A DNA stretch of 64,000 nt from Asterias amurensis (taxonomy: Eukaryota; Echinodermata; Asteroidea; Forcipulatida; Asteriidae): contig NC_092648.1 of NCBI RefSeq assembly GCF_032118995.1, forward strand, positions 4,541,001-4,605,000. The letters run 5' to 3'. Every line of letters starts with the position of its first letter. The stretch's first letter is position 1. Made by a program: the position numbers and the translations under genes. Below the pieces are notes generated by a model that saw only the letters and a program-made list of their open reading frames with translations, was not told the DNA's origin and searched no databases. Positions 46,791 through 58,419 of the stretch are shown here, one piece after another.

Positions 46791-47879
46791 ATTCAGCCAT
46801 TTCAACAATACATGACAATACAAAAAATACTTCCAGATGGGCTAGGAGAAACAAAAGCAAAATAATTACTGTGGTCCATAGACCTTCCTCCCCACTTCTG
46901 GTTGTAATACAAGTAATAAAACGAGTAATAAAATATGTATAAAGCAATTCATGTACAAAAAGATAGGAAAGTTAACTATAAATAAAACATGTCTATGTAC
47001 ATCAAAATTTGGCAACTGAAACAAAAAATAATATAAAGCATGGACTATTTGAGATAGAACCAGTTTTAGGAGTGAAAAATTTGAGAAACTACATGTAACA
47101 TCTGAAAATTTCATTTTTAGAAGGTGATTGCCTTTTTTGAGATATGGCCAAAAATCCGGAGCAATTTTTATGTCCAGGCAGGACTACTAATCCCTAAAAT
47201 GATTACACAATATGAGAAGGGTTGTATGATAACCCTTCTCAGATTCATACTTTGGGGCTTAAAAACTTTTGCCTTTTTCAAATAACCACATTACTTCAAA
47301 GTGAAATGTTTCTCAAAATGCTTTATACTATCAAATGCTGCTGTGTGTTTCTAACCAAAGGTTATAATTGTCATGAGTTTTAAGAGTGATTACCAAACAT
47401 AATACCTTCCCTTTATCAACGTTGAAAAACGTTGATTTTGTTTGGTTTACAGGCGGGCTTAGCATCTCCAACTATATATTTATGTCAGCAAGTTGATGTC
47501 TATAAGACGAGCTACAATAAGGAGCTACTATAAGGAGCTACAAAACACTCTCCAGTAACAGGTGAAGTCACCAAAAGTATACATCAAATATTTCCCCTGG
47601 TTGAGTTCTGTACAGTTGTGCAAAATAGTCGTTCCCCAGTTACACAAGTTTTAACTTGTTTAAAGACAAGTTTGATTGTTGCAGCAAATTACAAAGTCCT
47701 TCAAGGATGTTGGTATGTTGTTTTCTCAATCATTTCAGAGTTGACAGGCTTGGTTGGTTTCTTTTTGTGCATTCCTTAAAGATTTTGGAAAAGACCCCAA
47801 ATTTTGGTCACGTAAACACAAACATCAAGACATTTTGTTAATGTTATCAACAGCTCTCCATGTGGGATGATAGACTTGC

Positions 47880-48200
47880 TAAACTTCCATCGAGAACGAT
47901 CATGGACATGAGTGCTTCAGAAGAGCTCCCCCCGGTGCTGAATCAATTTGGGCTAAATTGAGGTGCCTCAACAGACTTAGAACATCAACTGGCCGGTGCA
48001 AGGTGTCTCTTAAGAAGTGGGGATATCTGGACTCTGAAGACGTAACCTGCATATGTGGGACAGAGTCACAAACTATGGAGCACCTCCTGAGATGCCCTTC
48101 CCCCTACTGGAGCAAGAATGCAGAACTGAGTACCTTGCAGAGAGAACAACGATATTGCTTGGAGCTGTGTTCAGTTCTGGCTGAAACACAACATCGAAGA
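47880..48200 (+). mobile_element. LINE ORF2 C-terminal fragment
   Basis: Reads LNRLRTSTGRCKVSLKKWGY, then CICGTESQTMEHLLRCPSP, the cysteine-rich C-terminal signature of many non-LTR retrotransposon ORF2 proteins. Flanked by pieces of a family A MITE (GTTATCAACAGCTCTCCAT before; AGCTCTCAATTGCTCATTAC after, to 48284), so it appears to have landed in that MITE. Confidence 0.75.
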
Positions 48201-48447
48201 AGAAGCTCTCAATTGCTCATTACCTAGTAAGTTTTTATCCTAATAATTGTTTTGAGTTATAGCAATAGTTTCCAGTGCCTTCAACCACTGATTATTGAAA
48301 GTTGTTCATTTTATTTGTTTTGTTATAGAGAAGCTGCACTCCCCTAGCAAAATGTTAATTCACTAAAATATATACTCATTATCACTCATCCCTGGTATCA
48401 ACTGGAACTTTGTAATTTTGTTAAGTTTTAATTGTTTAATCGTTCCA

Positions 48448-48578
48448 GGGGTGGATTTCACAAAGAGTTAGGACCAGTCTTATCTTGAGTTAGGATGAGT
48501 TACTAGTCCTAACTTAGGACTAGCTGTACATTTTTGATATCTCTTAGGACTAGTCCTAAGTTAGGAATCATTCAAAGG
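48448..48578. mobile_element. Foldback element, same group as 2519-2691, degenerate
   Basis: Starts GGGGTGGATTTCACAAAGAG and has TCCTAACTTAGGACTAG with its complement; right end decayed. Confidence 0.65.
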
Positions 48579-49050
48579 TATTTGTGTCTTCTTTGGCAAT
48601 CGTTCTTAGAGTTGACAGGTTCGGTTGTGTTGTTATGTCAGGGTTTTTTGATTTTGCAAAGCTTAACAAAGCGAGACAAACTTTCAGCATTTGAATCTTA
48701 ATGTTGCGCATGCAACTTGCCAGACATAGTTTCATTCTCAATTGACATCCCCCTCCGATCACTGTTGCAAAAGTTTTGTTCCAACATTCAAAATATTCCT
48801 GTCATGCATGGGTTTCTCCATTCATTTTCTTGCTGCTTTCAAGTAAATGAGTTATCTTCATTTAAGTTTGATCAGAAGTATAACTCAAACTAAAGTAAAT
48901 TATCTAAAACCGACTAATTTAATGATGAACCAAGGAAGCACTTTAAGACTAAAAAAACACTTTGTCGAGCTTTTGTCGCAACAACTGCTTCATCATAGTT
49001 GTTGCATCATAGTTGAGCTACTCTCTACAGCACTAGTAGACGTCTATACG

Positions 49051-49157
49051 TCTCACAATGTTTTATACTTAAACGGCTCTCCATTGCTTGTTACCAAGTA
49101 AGTTTTTATGCTAACAATTGGTGTGAGTAATTACCAACAGTGTCCACTGCCTTTAAA
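49051..49157 (-). mobile_element. TTAA MITE, family A, end fragment
   Basis: TCTCACAATGTTTTATACTT to GTGTCCACTGCCTTTAA, only the end third of the element. Confidence 0.7.
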
Positions 49158-49254
49158 CACTAAATTTTTTAAATTTTGCAATTTGTTTTTGTTTCAGTCG
49201 GGCTTAGCATCTCCAAGGAGCTACCTGTTAAGAAGTAGATGTCCAAGGTAAAAG

Positions 49255-49640
49255 ATCTACACTCTACAGCAGTAGACTGTGTCTACACAAGTTTGCTACG
49301 GATGGCCTTTGATGTGCACTGGGAAGACTATATGCCCAACTCCCAGCTCTCCGCTGCCCTACCAAGAGTATCTGTCAAGATCAGGGAACGAAGGATGAGG
49401 CTGCCTGGCCACTGTGTTTGCCATCCAGAGCTAGCTGTGAGCCCCCTAGTTCTTTGGGAACCCTTCGATGGAAACAGAAGCAAAGGCAGAGGAGACTAAC
49501 ATTCGTAGATCAGCTGAAGGAGGACGCAACACAGCAAGAAACAACTAAGCTTCAGACGCTGATGGATGCATGCAAGACAACCATCAGCGTTTCCCAAGAT
49601 GGCGTTGGCGGAAGACCACGCTTGCTCAACTCACTCCAGC
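49255..49640 (+). mobile_element. LINE ORF2 C-terminal fragment
   Basis: Open frames read RVSVKIRERRMRLPGHC, HPELAVSPLVLWEPFDG and then, in a different frame, RLTFVDQLKEDATQQETTKL. This RRMRLPGHC...HPE...LVLWEP order is typical of the end of some non-LTR retrotransposon proteins. One frame change shows it is dead. It begins right after the donor-like end of the 49198 cassette. Confidence 0.75.
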
Positions 49641-50256
49641 AAAAGGTACATTTACGACACTTTCCGCTTATCAATTACCCCTGACACTAAATGGAGCTCT
49701 AATTTTGTCATTCTTTGCAGCAGTACAATGTGGAGCTATTTTTGATCTTTTGTTATAGCTGCAAAGTTCAATTCATTCAAAGATATTTGGATATTGTTTG
49801 CAACCCTTTCAGAGTTTACATTTTTGGTTGGATTGGGTTAATTTTTGTCAGGGTTAAAAGATTTTGGGAAACTCCCCAAGGAAGCTATTAAACATGTTAA
49901 ACTCATTTTGCAAGACAAGTTATGAGCATTCTGCTCTTTTTATTGCGCGTGCCATTTGTGAGATAAGTTTCTTGCCGAGAGAGAAATCAATGATAATAAA
50001 GTTCTTACAAGCATCAATCTTCAAGAAGATGACATCCCCTGCAACAATCAAAATATTCCTGTCAGGCATGAGTTCCTCCTATTGTTTTCTTGCTGCTTTC
50101 AAATAAATAAGTTATCTTCATTTAAGTTTGATCAAAAGTATAACTCAAAGAAAATCAAATTATCTAAAACTTTAAGGAAGCACTTCACTTTAAAAAAAAA
50201 ACTACTTCATCATAGTTTTTGCTTCAAAGCTGATACAGTTTTTTCGTAACTAAGCT

Positions 50257-50628
50257 TTAAAGCAATTGTACCCCTGCGGTCCAGAAAAAAAATTAAAAGT
50301 TCACACATTTACAAATAACTTACAGGGTTTACAGAAGGCAATGGTGAAAGACTTCTCTTGAAATATATTTCATGAAATGCTTTACTTTTTGAGAAAACAG
50401 CAATACAATATAAATTCTCGTTAACGAGAATTACGGATTTATTTTAAACACATGTCATGACACGGCGAAATGCGCGGAAACAAGGGTGGGTTTTTCCATT
50501 GTTTTCTCCTGACTCCGATGACCGATTGAGCTTAAATTTTCACAGGTTTGTTATTTGAAATAGAAATTGTGTACACAAAGTGTGGGACTTGGACAACACT
50601 GTTTACCGAAAGGGTCCAATGGCTTTAA
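50257..50628 (+). mobile_element. TTAA MITE, family B
   Basis: TTAAAGCAATTGTACCCCTG to CGAAAGGGTCCAATGGCTTTAA-type end. Near-colinear with 25630-26001 (ACAAATAACTTACAGGG, CATGTCATGACACGGCG). Confidence 0.8.
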
Positions 50629-50819
50629 GTGCTACATTACCACTACCTTGCTTATTTTATCAACCATACTAACATGGCTTTTTCTATCATTGTGATACTG
50701 ACATTGTGATTCTTAAACACTAAATTTTTTTAATTTTGCAATTTGTTTGTGTTTGAGTCAGATTCAGCATACCCAAGATGCCCAAGACCAGCATATAGAG
50801 TTTCACTCTCCAGTAAAAG

Positions 50820-51631
50820 GTAAAATTACAAAACTAAATGCTTATCAATTACCTGTGACACTGAATGGAGCTCTGGTATGTGTTGCTCTTTAATAAATGC
50901 CACTAATACCTCTGCTTGTTGCCGACCCCCCCTCTGGTGGTATGTTACTGGGTGTCAATCTGTAATTAGTGCCATCCCAGTCCTAGCCTTTGTATGGTTA
51001 GGAGCCAACCTGAAGCTGACACAAGTATCCACAGTGCCCTTATCATGTTCTGTCTTGGTTAAAGAAACAGAAATAGGTTTTTATTTATAAGGCGGTCCAT
51101 CCCTGCTACATTTCTAAAGTTTGATGTCTACCATTGAATGGCTGCCATGCATTGCAATGGTGCTCCAATGGTAACTTTATGGTTTACCAGTGGGTAAATC
51201 CATTGGTTGTTCTTAAGGGGACTTCTGCACCATCCCCTCAGGTGCTGGTAGTTGTTTGTTACCCGTTGACCAAACTTCCCCATTGAATGGGCAATGCCCC
51301 CCTCCTCTCTCCATCCAGTCGTGGTTTGTGCAGTTCCAGCTCTGTCGGGCATTGGTCTGACCAATCCGGCCATTGTATTGGTGGGATATGCTTTGTCCCA
51401 CTATCCATATTTTGGCTTTGCGCCTCTACCTTCCATGCTTTGATGGTTGGGTCCTGTAATCCTTCTATAGCAAACTGGGACTTTAATCAAGCCCACATTT
51501 GCTCTTTCGTCCAGCATTAGTTCGACCAACTCGGCGCAGGTGATAGTGAGATTATCCTTTGTCCCACTACCCCCTATATTTTTCTTTCTGCCACTCCCTT
51601 CCATGTTGTGACATGGGTATAATATTTTCCT
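50820..51631. other. Satellite left flank, no gene seen
   Basis: Short ORFs on both strands. CAGGTGATAGTGAGATTATC and TTTGTCCCACTACCCCCT near 51538-51572 recur in diverged form right of the satellite (CAGGTGATAGTAAGC at about 55510). Confidence 0.5.
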
Positions 51632-54600
51632 ACTGGTTGTATGCCACTGGTTGCCAATGTTGCTTAACTTTACTTTCTTGAGCGACAGACCTTTGGTTGT
51701 ATGCCACTGGTTGCGAATGTTGCTTAACTTTTACTTTCTTGAGCAGCAGACCTTTAGTTGTATGCAACTGGTTGCCAATGCTGCTTAACTTTACTTTCTT
51801 GAGCGACAGACCTTTGGTTGTATGCCACTGGTTGCCAATAATGCTTAACTTTACTTTCTTGAGCGACAGACCTTTGGTTGTATGCCACTGGTTGCCAATG
51901 TTGCTTAACTTTTACTTTCTCGAGTGACAGACCTTTGGTTGTATGCCACTGGTTGCCAATGTTGCTTAACTTCACTTTCTTGAGCGACAGACCTTTGGTG
52001 GTATGCTACTGATTGCCAATGTTGTTTAACTTTACTTTCTTGAGCGACAGACCTTTGGTTGTATGCCACTGGTTGCCAATGTTGCTTAACTTTACTTTCT
52101 TGAGCAACAGACCTTTGGTGGTATGCCACTGGTTGCCAATGTTGCTTAACTTTTACTTTCTTGAGTATCATACCTTTGGTTGTATGCCACTGGTTGCCAA
52201 TTTTGCTTAACTTTACTATCTCGAGCGACAGACCTTTGGTTGTATGCCACTGGTTGACAATGTTGCTTAACTTTACTTTCTTGAGCGACAGACCTTTGGT
52301 TGTATGCCACTGGTTGCCAATGTTGCTTAACTTTATTTTCTTCAGTGACAGACCTTTGGTTGTATGCCACTGGTTGCCAATGTTGCTTAACTTTTACTTT
52401 CTTGAGTGACAGACCTTTGGTTGTATGCCACTGGTTGCCAATGTTGCTTAACTTTACTTACTTGAGTGACAGACCTTTGGTTGTATGCCACTGGTTGCCA
52501 GTGTTGCTTAACTTTTACTTTCTTGAGTGACAGACCTTTGGTTGTATGCCACTGGTTGCCAATGTTGCTTAACTTTACTTACTTGAGCGGCAGACCTTTG
52601 GTTGTATGCCACTGGTTGCCAATGTTGCTTAACTTTACTTACTTGAGTGACAGACCTTTGGTTGTATGCCACTGGTTGCCAGTGTTGCTTAAATTTTACT
52701 TTCTTGAGCGACAGACCTTTGGTTGTATGCTACTGGTTGCCAATGTTGCTTAACTTTACTTTCGTGAGCAACAGACCTTTGGGTGTATGCTACTGGTTGC
52801 CAATGTTGCTTAACTTTTACTTTCTTGAGTATCATACCTTTGGTTGTATGCCACTGGTTGCCAATGTTGCTTAACTTTACTATCTCGAGCGACAGACCTT
52901 TGGTTGTATGCCACTGGTTGCCAATGTTGCTTAACTTTACTTTCTTGACCAACAGAACTTTGATTGTATGCCACTGGTTGCCAATGTTGCTTAACTTTAT
53001 TTTCTTGAGCGACAGACCTTTGGTTGTACGCCACTGGTTGCCAATTGTTGCTTAACTTTATTTTCTTCAGTGACAGACCTTTGGTTGTATGCCACTGGTT
53101 GCCAATGTTGCTTAACTTTACTATCTCGAGCGACAGACCTTTGGTTGTATGCCACTGGTTGCCAATGTTGCTTAACTTTACTTTCTTGACCAACAGAACT
53201 TTGATTGTATGCCACTGGTTGCCAATGTTGCTTAACTTTATTTTCTTGAGCGACAGACCTTTGGTTGTACGCCACTGGTTGCCAATTGTTGCTTAACTTT
53301 ATTTTCTTCAGTGACAGACCTTTGGTTGTATGCCACTGGTTGCCAATGTTGCTTAACTTTACTATCTCGAGCGACAGACCTTTGGTTGTATGCCACTGGT
53401 TGCCAATGTTGCTTAACTTTACTTTCTTGAGCGGCAGACCTTTGGTTGTATGCCACTGGTTGCCAATGTTGCTTAACTTTACTTACTTGAGCGACAGACC
53501 TTTGGTTGTATGCCACTGGTTGCCAGTGTTGCTTAAATTTTACTTTCTTGAGCGACAGACCTTTGGTTGTATGCTACTGGTTGCCAATGTTGCTTAACTT
53601 TTACTTTCTTGAGCAACAGACCTTTGGTTGTATGCTACTGGTTGCCAATGTTGCTTAACTTTTACTTTCTGGAGCAACAGACCTTTGGTTGTATGCCAAT
53701 GGTTGCCAATGTTGCTTAACTTTTACTTTCTGGAGCAACAGACCTTTGGTTGTATGCCACTGGTTGCCAATGTTGCTTAACTTTACTATCTCGAGCGACA
53801 GACCTTTGGTTGTATGCCACTGGTTGCCAATGTTGCTTAACTTTACTTTCTTGACCGACAGAACTTTGATTGTATGCCACTGGTTGCCAATGTTGCTTAA
53901 CTTTATTTTCTTGAGCGACAGACCTTTGGTTGTACGCCACTGGTTGCCAATTGTTGCTTAACTTTACTTTATTGAGCGACAGACCTTTGGTTGTATGCCA
54001 CTGGTTGCCAATGTTGCTTAACTTTATTTTCTTCAGTGACAGACCTTTGGTTGTATGCCACTGGTTGCCAATGTTGCTTAACTTTACTATCTCGAGCGAC
54101 AGACCTTTGGTTGTATGCCACTGGTTGCCAATGTTGCTTAACTTTACTTTCTTGAGCGACAGAACTTTGATTGTATGCCACTGGTTGCCAATGTTGCTTA
54201 ACTTTATTTTCTTGAGCGACAGACCTTTGGTTGTACGCCACTGGTTGCCAATGTTGCTTAACTTTACTTTATTGAGCGACAGACCTTTGGTTGTATGCCA
54301 CTGGTCGCCAATGTTGCTAAACTTTATTTTCTTGAGTGACAGACCTCTGTTTGTATGCCAATGGTTGCCAATTATGCTAAACTTTACTTTCTTGAGCGAC
54401 AGAACTTTGGTTGTATGCCACTGGTTGACAGTGTTGCTTAACTTTACTTTCTTGAGCGACAGACCTTTGGTTGTATGCCACTGGTTGCCAATGTTGCTTA
54501 ACTTTTACTTTCTTGAGTGACAGACCTTTGGTTGTATGCCACTGGTTGCCAATGTTGCTTAACTTTACTTACTTGAGTGACAGACCTTTGGTTAAATGCC

Positions 54601-55450
54601 ACTGGTTGCCAATGTTGCTTAACTTTACTTACTTGAGCGGCAGACCTTTGGTTGTATGCCACTGGTTGCCAATAATGCTTAACTTCACTTACTTGAGTGG
54701 CACACCTTTGGTTGTATGCCACTGGTTGCCAGTGTTGCTTAACTTTTACTTTCTTGAGTGACCGACCTTTGGTGGTATGCCACTGGTTGCCAATGTTGCT
54801 TGACTTTACTTACTTGAGTGACAGACCTTTGGTTGTATGCCACTGGTTGCCAATGTTGCTTAACTTTACTTTCTTGAGTGACAGACCTTTGGTTGTATGC
54901 CACTGGTTGCCAATGTTGCTTAACTTTACTTTCTCGAGCGGCAGACCTTTGGTTGTACGCCACTGGCTGCCAATTGTTGCTTAACTTTACTTTCTTGAGC
55001 GACAGACCTGTGGTTGTATGTCACTGGTTGCCAATGTTGCTTAACTTTACTTACTAGAGTGACAGACCTTTGGTTGTATGCTACTGGTTGCCAATGTTGC
55101 TTAATTTTACTGTCTCGAGCGACAGACCTTTGGTTGTATGCCACTGGTTGCCAATGTTGCTTAACTTTACTTACTTTAGCGACAGACCTTTGGTTGTATG
55201 CCACTGGTTGCCAATGTTGCTTTACTTTACTTTCTTGAGCAACAGACCTTTGGTTGTATGCCACTGGTTGCCAATGTTGCTTTACTTTACTTTCTTGAGC
55301 AACAGACCTTTGGTTAAATGCCACTGGTTGCCAATGTTGCTTTACTTTACTTACTTGAGCAACAGACCTTTGGTAGTATGCCACTGGTTGCCCATGTTGC
55401 TTAACTTTACTTTCTTGAGCAGCAGGCCTGTTCTGCTATGCCACTGATTG
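51632..55450 (+). repeat. 60-bp satellite array, about 63 units
   Basis: Consensus unit: TTGAGCGACAGACCTTTGGT then TGTATGCCACTGGTTGCCAA then TGTTGCTTAACTTTACTTTC. Some units carry one extra T (61 bp). Because 60 is divisible by 3 and the unit lacks stops in one frame of each strand, it gives long 20-residue-periodic ORFs on both strands (RPLVVCHWLPMLLNFTFLSD and its antisense QRSVAQESKVKQHWQPVAYN). These are by-products, not supported genes. Higher-order blocks of 241 bp occur at 52881, 53122 and 53363. Confidence 0.95.
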
Positions 55451-55929
55451 CTGAAGTTGGTTGATTGCTGAAGTTGGTTCACTGTTGCTTTTTCTCGGAC
55501 CAATGCAACACAGGTGATAGTAAGCTATCTTTGTTCCCACTACCCTCTACTTTCTTTTGGCTTAGAAAGTATTTTGGAAAATACCTTAGCAAGCTTCATT
55601 TTAAACCTTAATTTCAAGACAAACTTGTAGCTGTTGGTAGTGTAAATTGTGCATTTAAATTTGCTAGCTGATTTTAATCTCTGGTCTTCAAATTTGACCT
55701 TTCAGAGACGGAGATAAAGGGAATAGTGTCCTGAAAAGACGTGCAGAATGGATTCACCACTACTGATATCAACAAGGATACTGGGTATAAAGGAGAGCAA
55801 CTTGTATTAAAACATCGCTACTGTCAAGACAACTTGGTTGCAAGCAATTATGGATGTAACAAATAGTTTGTTGTCCTAAACAGTAAGGTGTTGTAGTGTT
55901 TTTATGAACTGAATAAGCTCCAATATATT

Positions 55930-56565
55930 CAGATCACTGTCGCTCGCCTTGTGGAACAGTCTCCAAGAAATGAGCACATCATCCCTATTCTTCGCTGTCT
56001 CTACTGGCTGCCAATCAAGGATCGCATTGTGTTCAAGCCAATCTTGCTGAATTACAAGTCTCATCATGGTCTCACTCCTGCATGTAACTCTGAACTTATA
56101 AACTCATATACACCTCCTCGTTGTCTTTTGCTCATCATCTTATTGCTACTGCAAGGTCCCCATAGAGTCTCTACTTCGCATTATGGGGGTTGATGCTGCT
56201 CCCATTTTAAGGAACAGTCTTCCTCTTATTGTTCGCAAAGCTACTTCGGTCACTTTCTTCAAGAGTCGTCTGAAAACTCATCTGTTTTCGAAATAATGAT
56301 GCACATTTTGTGCTTTTAATTCTCGTTTTAAATGATCAATTCTAAGTTGTTTTCATGGCCAGATGCTGAGGATCTTGGCTAAGGGTGTAAGTGCTAGTAA
56401 CCTCTCCCCTTTTCAAATATGTTTTTGAGTTAATATTGCACTTCTTGTGCTTTTAATAATGGTTTTAGTGGATCATTTCAGTGTTGTTTTTCATGGCCAG
56501 ATGCTGAGGATCTTGGCTAAGGGTGTAAGTGCTGGTAACCTCTCCCCTTTTAAATATGTTTTCTT
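55930..56565 (+). mobile_element. CR1/L2-like LINE 3' end
   Basis: Reads RNEHIIPILRCLYWLPIKDR, YKSHHGLTPA, SYTPPR, then in other frames WNSLPL-like and TFFKSRLKTHLFSK followed by a stop, the C-terminus of L2/CR1-type ORF2. The 3' tail holds two tandem copies (about 130 bp each) of a unit with CATGGCCAGATGCTGAGGAT and CTGGTAACCTCTCCCC. Frame shifts show it is inactive. Confidence 0.82.
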
Positions 56566-56597
56566 TTAATGGTATTCTTACTTTTGTGTAGAGGTGT

Positions 56598-56946
56598 GAA
56601 GGCACTGGACACTATTGGTAATAACTCCCCAAAAAAATTAGCATAAAAATGTTATTGTTTAACTTGCAATGGAGAGCTATTGGTAGTAAAAAACAGTGTG
56701 AGAAAGGGCTGCTACTGACGTAGTGTAGTTTTTGTGAATGAAGTAAATTCTCAGTCAGATAATAAAAGATTTCAGCTGAAGCCTTCTATTATGCATCTGA
56801 AAGCACACAAAGTAATTTTCTTTTATTATTCTCTTGCAACTTTGATGATCAATTGTGCCCAAATTTGTTATTTTATGCATATGTTGGGATAAACCAAGTG
56901 AGAATACTGGTCTTTGACAATTACCAAAGGTGTCCAGTGCCTTTAA
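56598..56946 (+). mobile_element. TTAA MITE, family A, diverged
   Basis: AAGGCACTGGACACTATTGG to GGTGTCCAGTGCCTTTAA. The left TTAA is not preserved; the interior is more diverged than in other copies. Confidence 0.75.
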
Positions 56947-57111
56947 AAGCATCTTTCATTATTGTTAAAATGACTTTATTAACATCTTGTAAATAAGTAC
57001 ACCATTGCAAGCAAGCACAAATGCGATTTTTATGTGCTTTGAAATTGCGATAAATTGCAAATTCTATAATTAGACACTTTTATGTGAAACAAGTTTAAGT
57101 CTGGAATGTGT

Positions 57112-58072
57112 GGGAGACTACAGCGTTTTGAAGGCATGTCACCCCAGTATGATGTCTTGCAGTGTATCCCATTATAGTCTGTCTCTTATCATGGGAGTAT
57201 CAGCTCCTATAATGGTGACATTGTGAGATTGCACTTATCATGCGAAGGTGCGTGCCACTTCTGCATTGATGCAGAGGTGTGTGCCGCTTCTGCTTTGTGC
57301 GGAGGTGTGTGCTGCTTCTTCACGGTCAAACTCCCATAGGCTCAGGCAAAGATAGCCCATCAATAAACTATGTCAAAGAAATCCCTCCAAAAAGCAATGT
57401 TAAGCAAAAATAGAATAGAACAAACTAGCCCTTACACTAATCTTGCAACAAAAAATACATCAGCTTTGGGAGACGACAGCGTTTTGAAGGCATCTCACCC
57501 CAGTATGATGTCTTGCAGTGTATCCCATTATAGTCTGTCTCTTATCATGGGAGTATCAGCTCCTATAATGGTGACATTGTGAGATTGCACTTATCATGCG
57601 AAGGTGCGTGCCACTTCTGCATTGATGCGGAGGTGTGTGCCACTTCTGCCTTGTGTGGAGGTGCGTGCTGCTTCTTCACGGTCAAACTCCCATAGGCTCA
57701 GGCAAAGATAGCCCATCAATAAACTATGTCAAAGAAATCCCTCCAAAAAGCAATGTTAAGCAAAAATAGAATAGAACAAACTAACCCTTACACTAATCTT
57801 GCAACAAAAAATACATCAGCTTTGGGAGACGACAGCGTTTTGAAGGCATCTCACCCCAGTATGATGTCTTGCAGTGTATCCCATTATAGTCTGTCTCTTA
57901 TCATGGGAGTATCAGCTCCTATAATGGTGACATTGTGAGATTGCACTTATCATGCGAAGGTGCGTGCCACTTCTGCATTGATGCGGAGGTGTGTGCCGCT
58001 TCTGCCTTGTGCGGAGGTGCGTGCTGCTTCTTCACGGTCAAACTCCCCTAGGCTCAGGCAAAGATAGCCCAT
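57112..58072 (+). repeat. 356-bp tandem triplication
   Basis: Units begin GGGAGACGACAGCGTTTTG at 57112, 57468 and 57824, exactly 356 bp apart, and are almost identical (the 70-codon ORF at 57370 and 57726 differs by one residue). The last unit is partial. Units include a GGAGGTGTGTGCCGCTTCTG submotif repeated about three times. No recognisable protein. Confidence 0.9.
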
Positions 58073-58164
58073 CAATTTACTAAGTTGAAGAATTCCCCCA
58101 AAAAGATAGGCCAAGTTTGAAACTGAAATAAAATGCTTGCAGTGGTGTACTTATTTTTGTTAAA

Positions 58165-58362
58165 CTATATGCATTACTATTTATGAATTGTGATGTTAAA
58201 CAACTATCATGGGTGTTTACAAACGTTTATGTTTAACTAATTACTATTTGTGAGTTGTGATGTTAAACGTTATCACGGGTGTTTACATAAGTTTATGTTT
58301 TAAACTGTATGAATTACTATTTGTGAGTTGTGATGTTAAACGTTATCATGGGTGTTTACAGT
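58165..58362 (+). repeat. ~75-bp tandem repeat, three units
   Basis: ATTACTATTTGTGAGTTGTG, ATGTTAAACGTTATCATGGG and TGTTTACA recur three times with small changes. Confidence 0.8.
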
Positions 58363-58419
58363 ACCTTTGGCTAGTTGTTTGTAGAACCTAAATAAATATT
58401 CACTAGTTAAATTTGTTGG

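Larger units (their letters stand above)
43429..50819 (+). repeat. Tandem series of exon-like cassettes
   Basis: Eight homologous blocks, each after an acceptor-like TTTGTTTGTGTTGCAG-type sequence: 43429-43527 (A), 44156-44254 (B), 45236-45317 (A), 45795-45892 (B), 46488-46569 (A), 47453-47561 (B), 49198-49247 and 50758-50819. Common core CGGGCTTAGCATCTCCAAAG, then ATGTCCAAGACC, then GAGGAGCT and CTCCAGTAA. B blocks end AAAG before GTGAAGTC, a fair donor. Read in the same frame several blocks stay open (start LASPKRSFLQQIDVQDQ in the second). Spacers are homologous too, so the whole 0.6-1.6 kb unit was duplicated. Function unknown: alternative terminal exons, a non-coding RNA, or a repeat that mimics exons. 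Confidence 0.6.

Noticed and set aside
53930-54520. 196-codon ORF of 20-residue repeats on the + strand (and 127-152-codon ORFs on the - strand)
   Set aside because: Both strands are open only because the satellite unit is 60 bp and stop-poor; frames break wherever a 61-bp unit occurs, and codon choice is set by the DNA repeat.
57370-57938. Duplicated 70-codon ORF as a conserved small protein
   Set aside because: Near-identity reflects the 356-bp tandem duplication, not selection; no domain.
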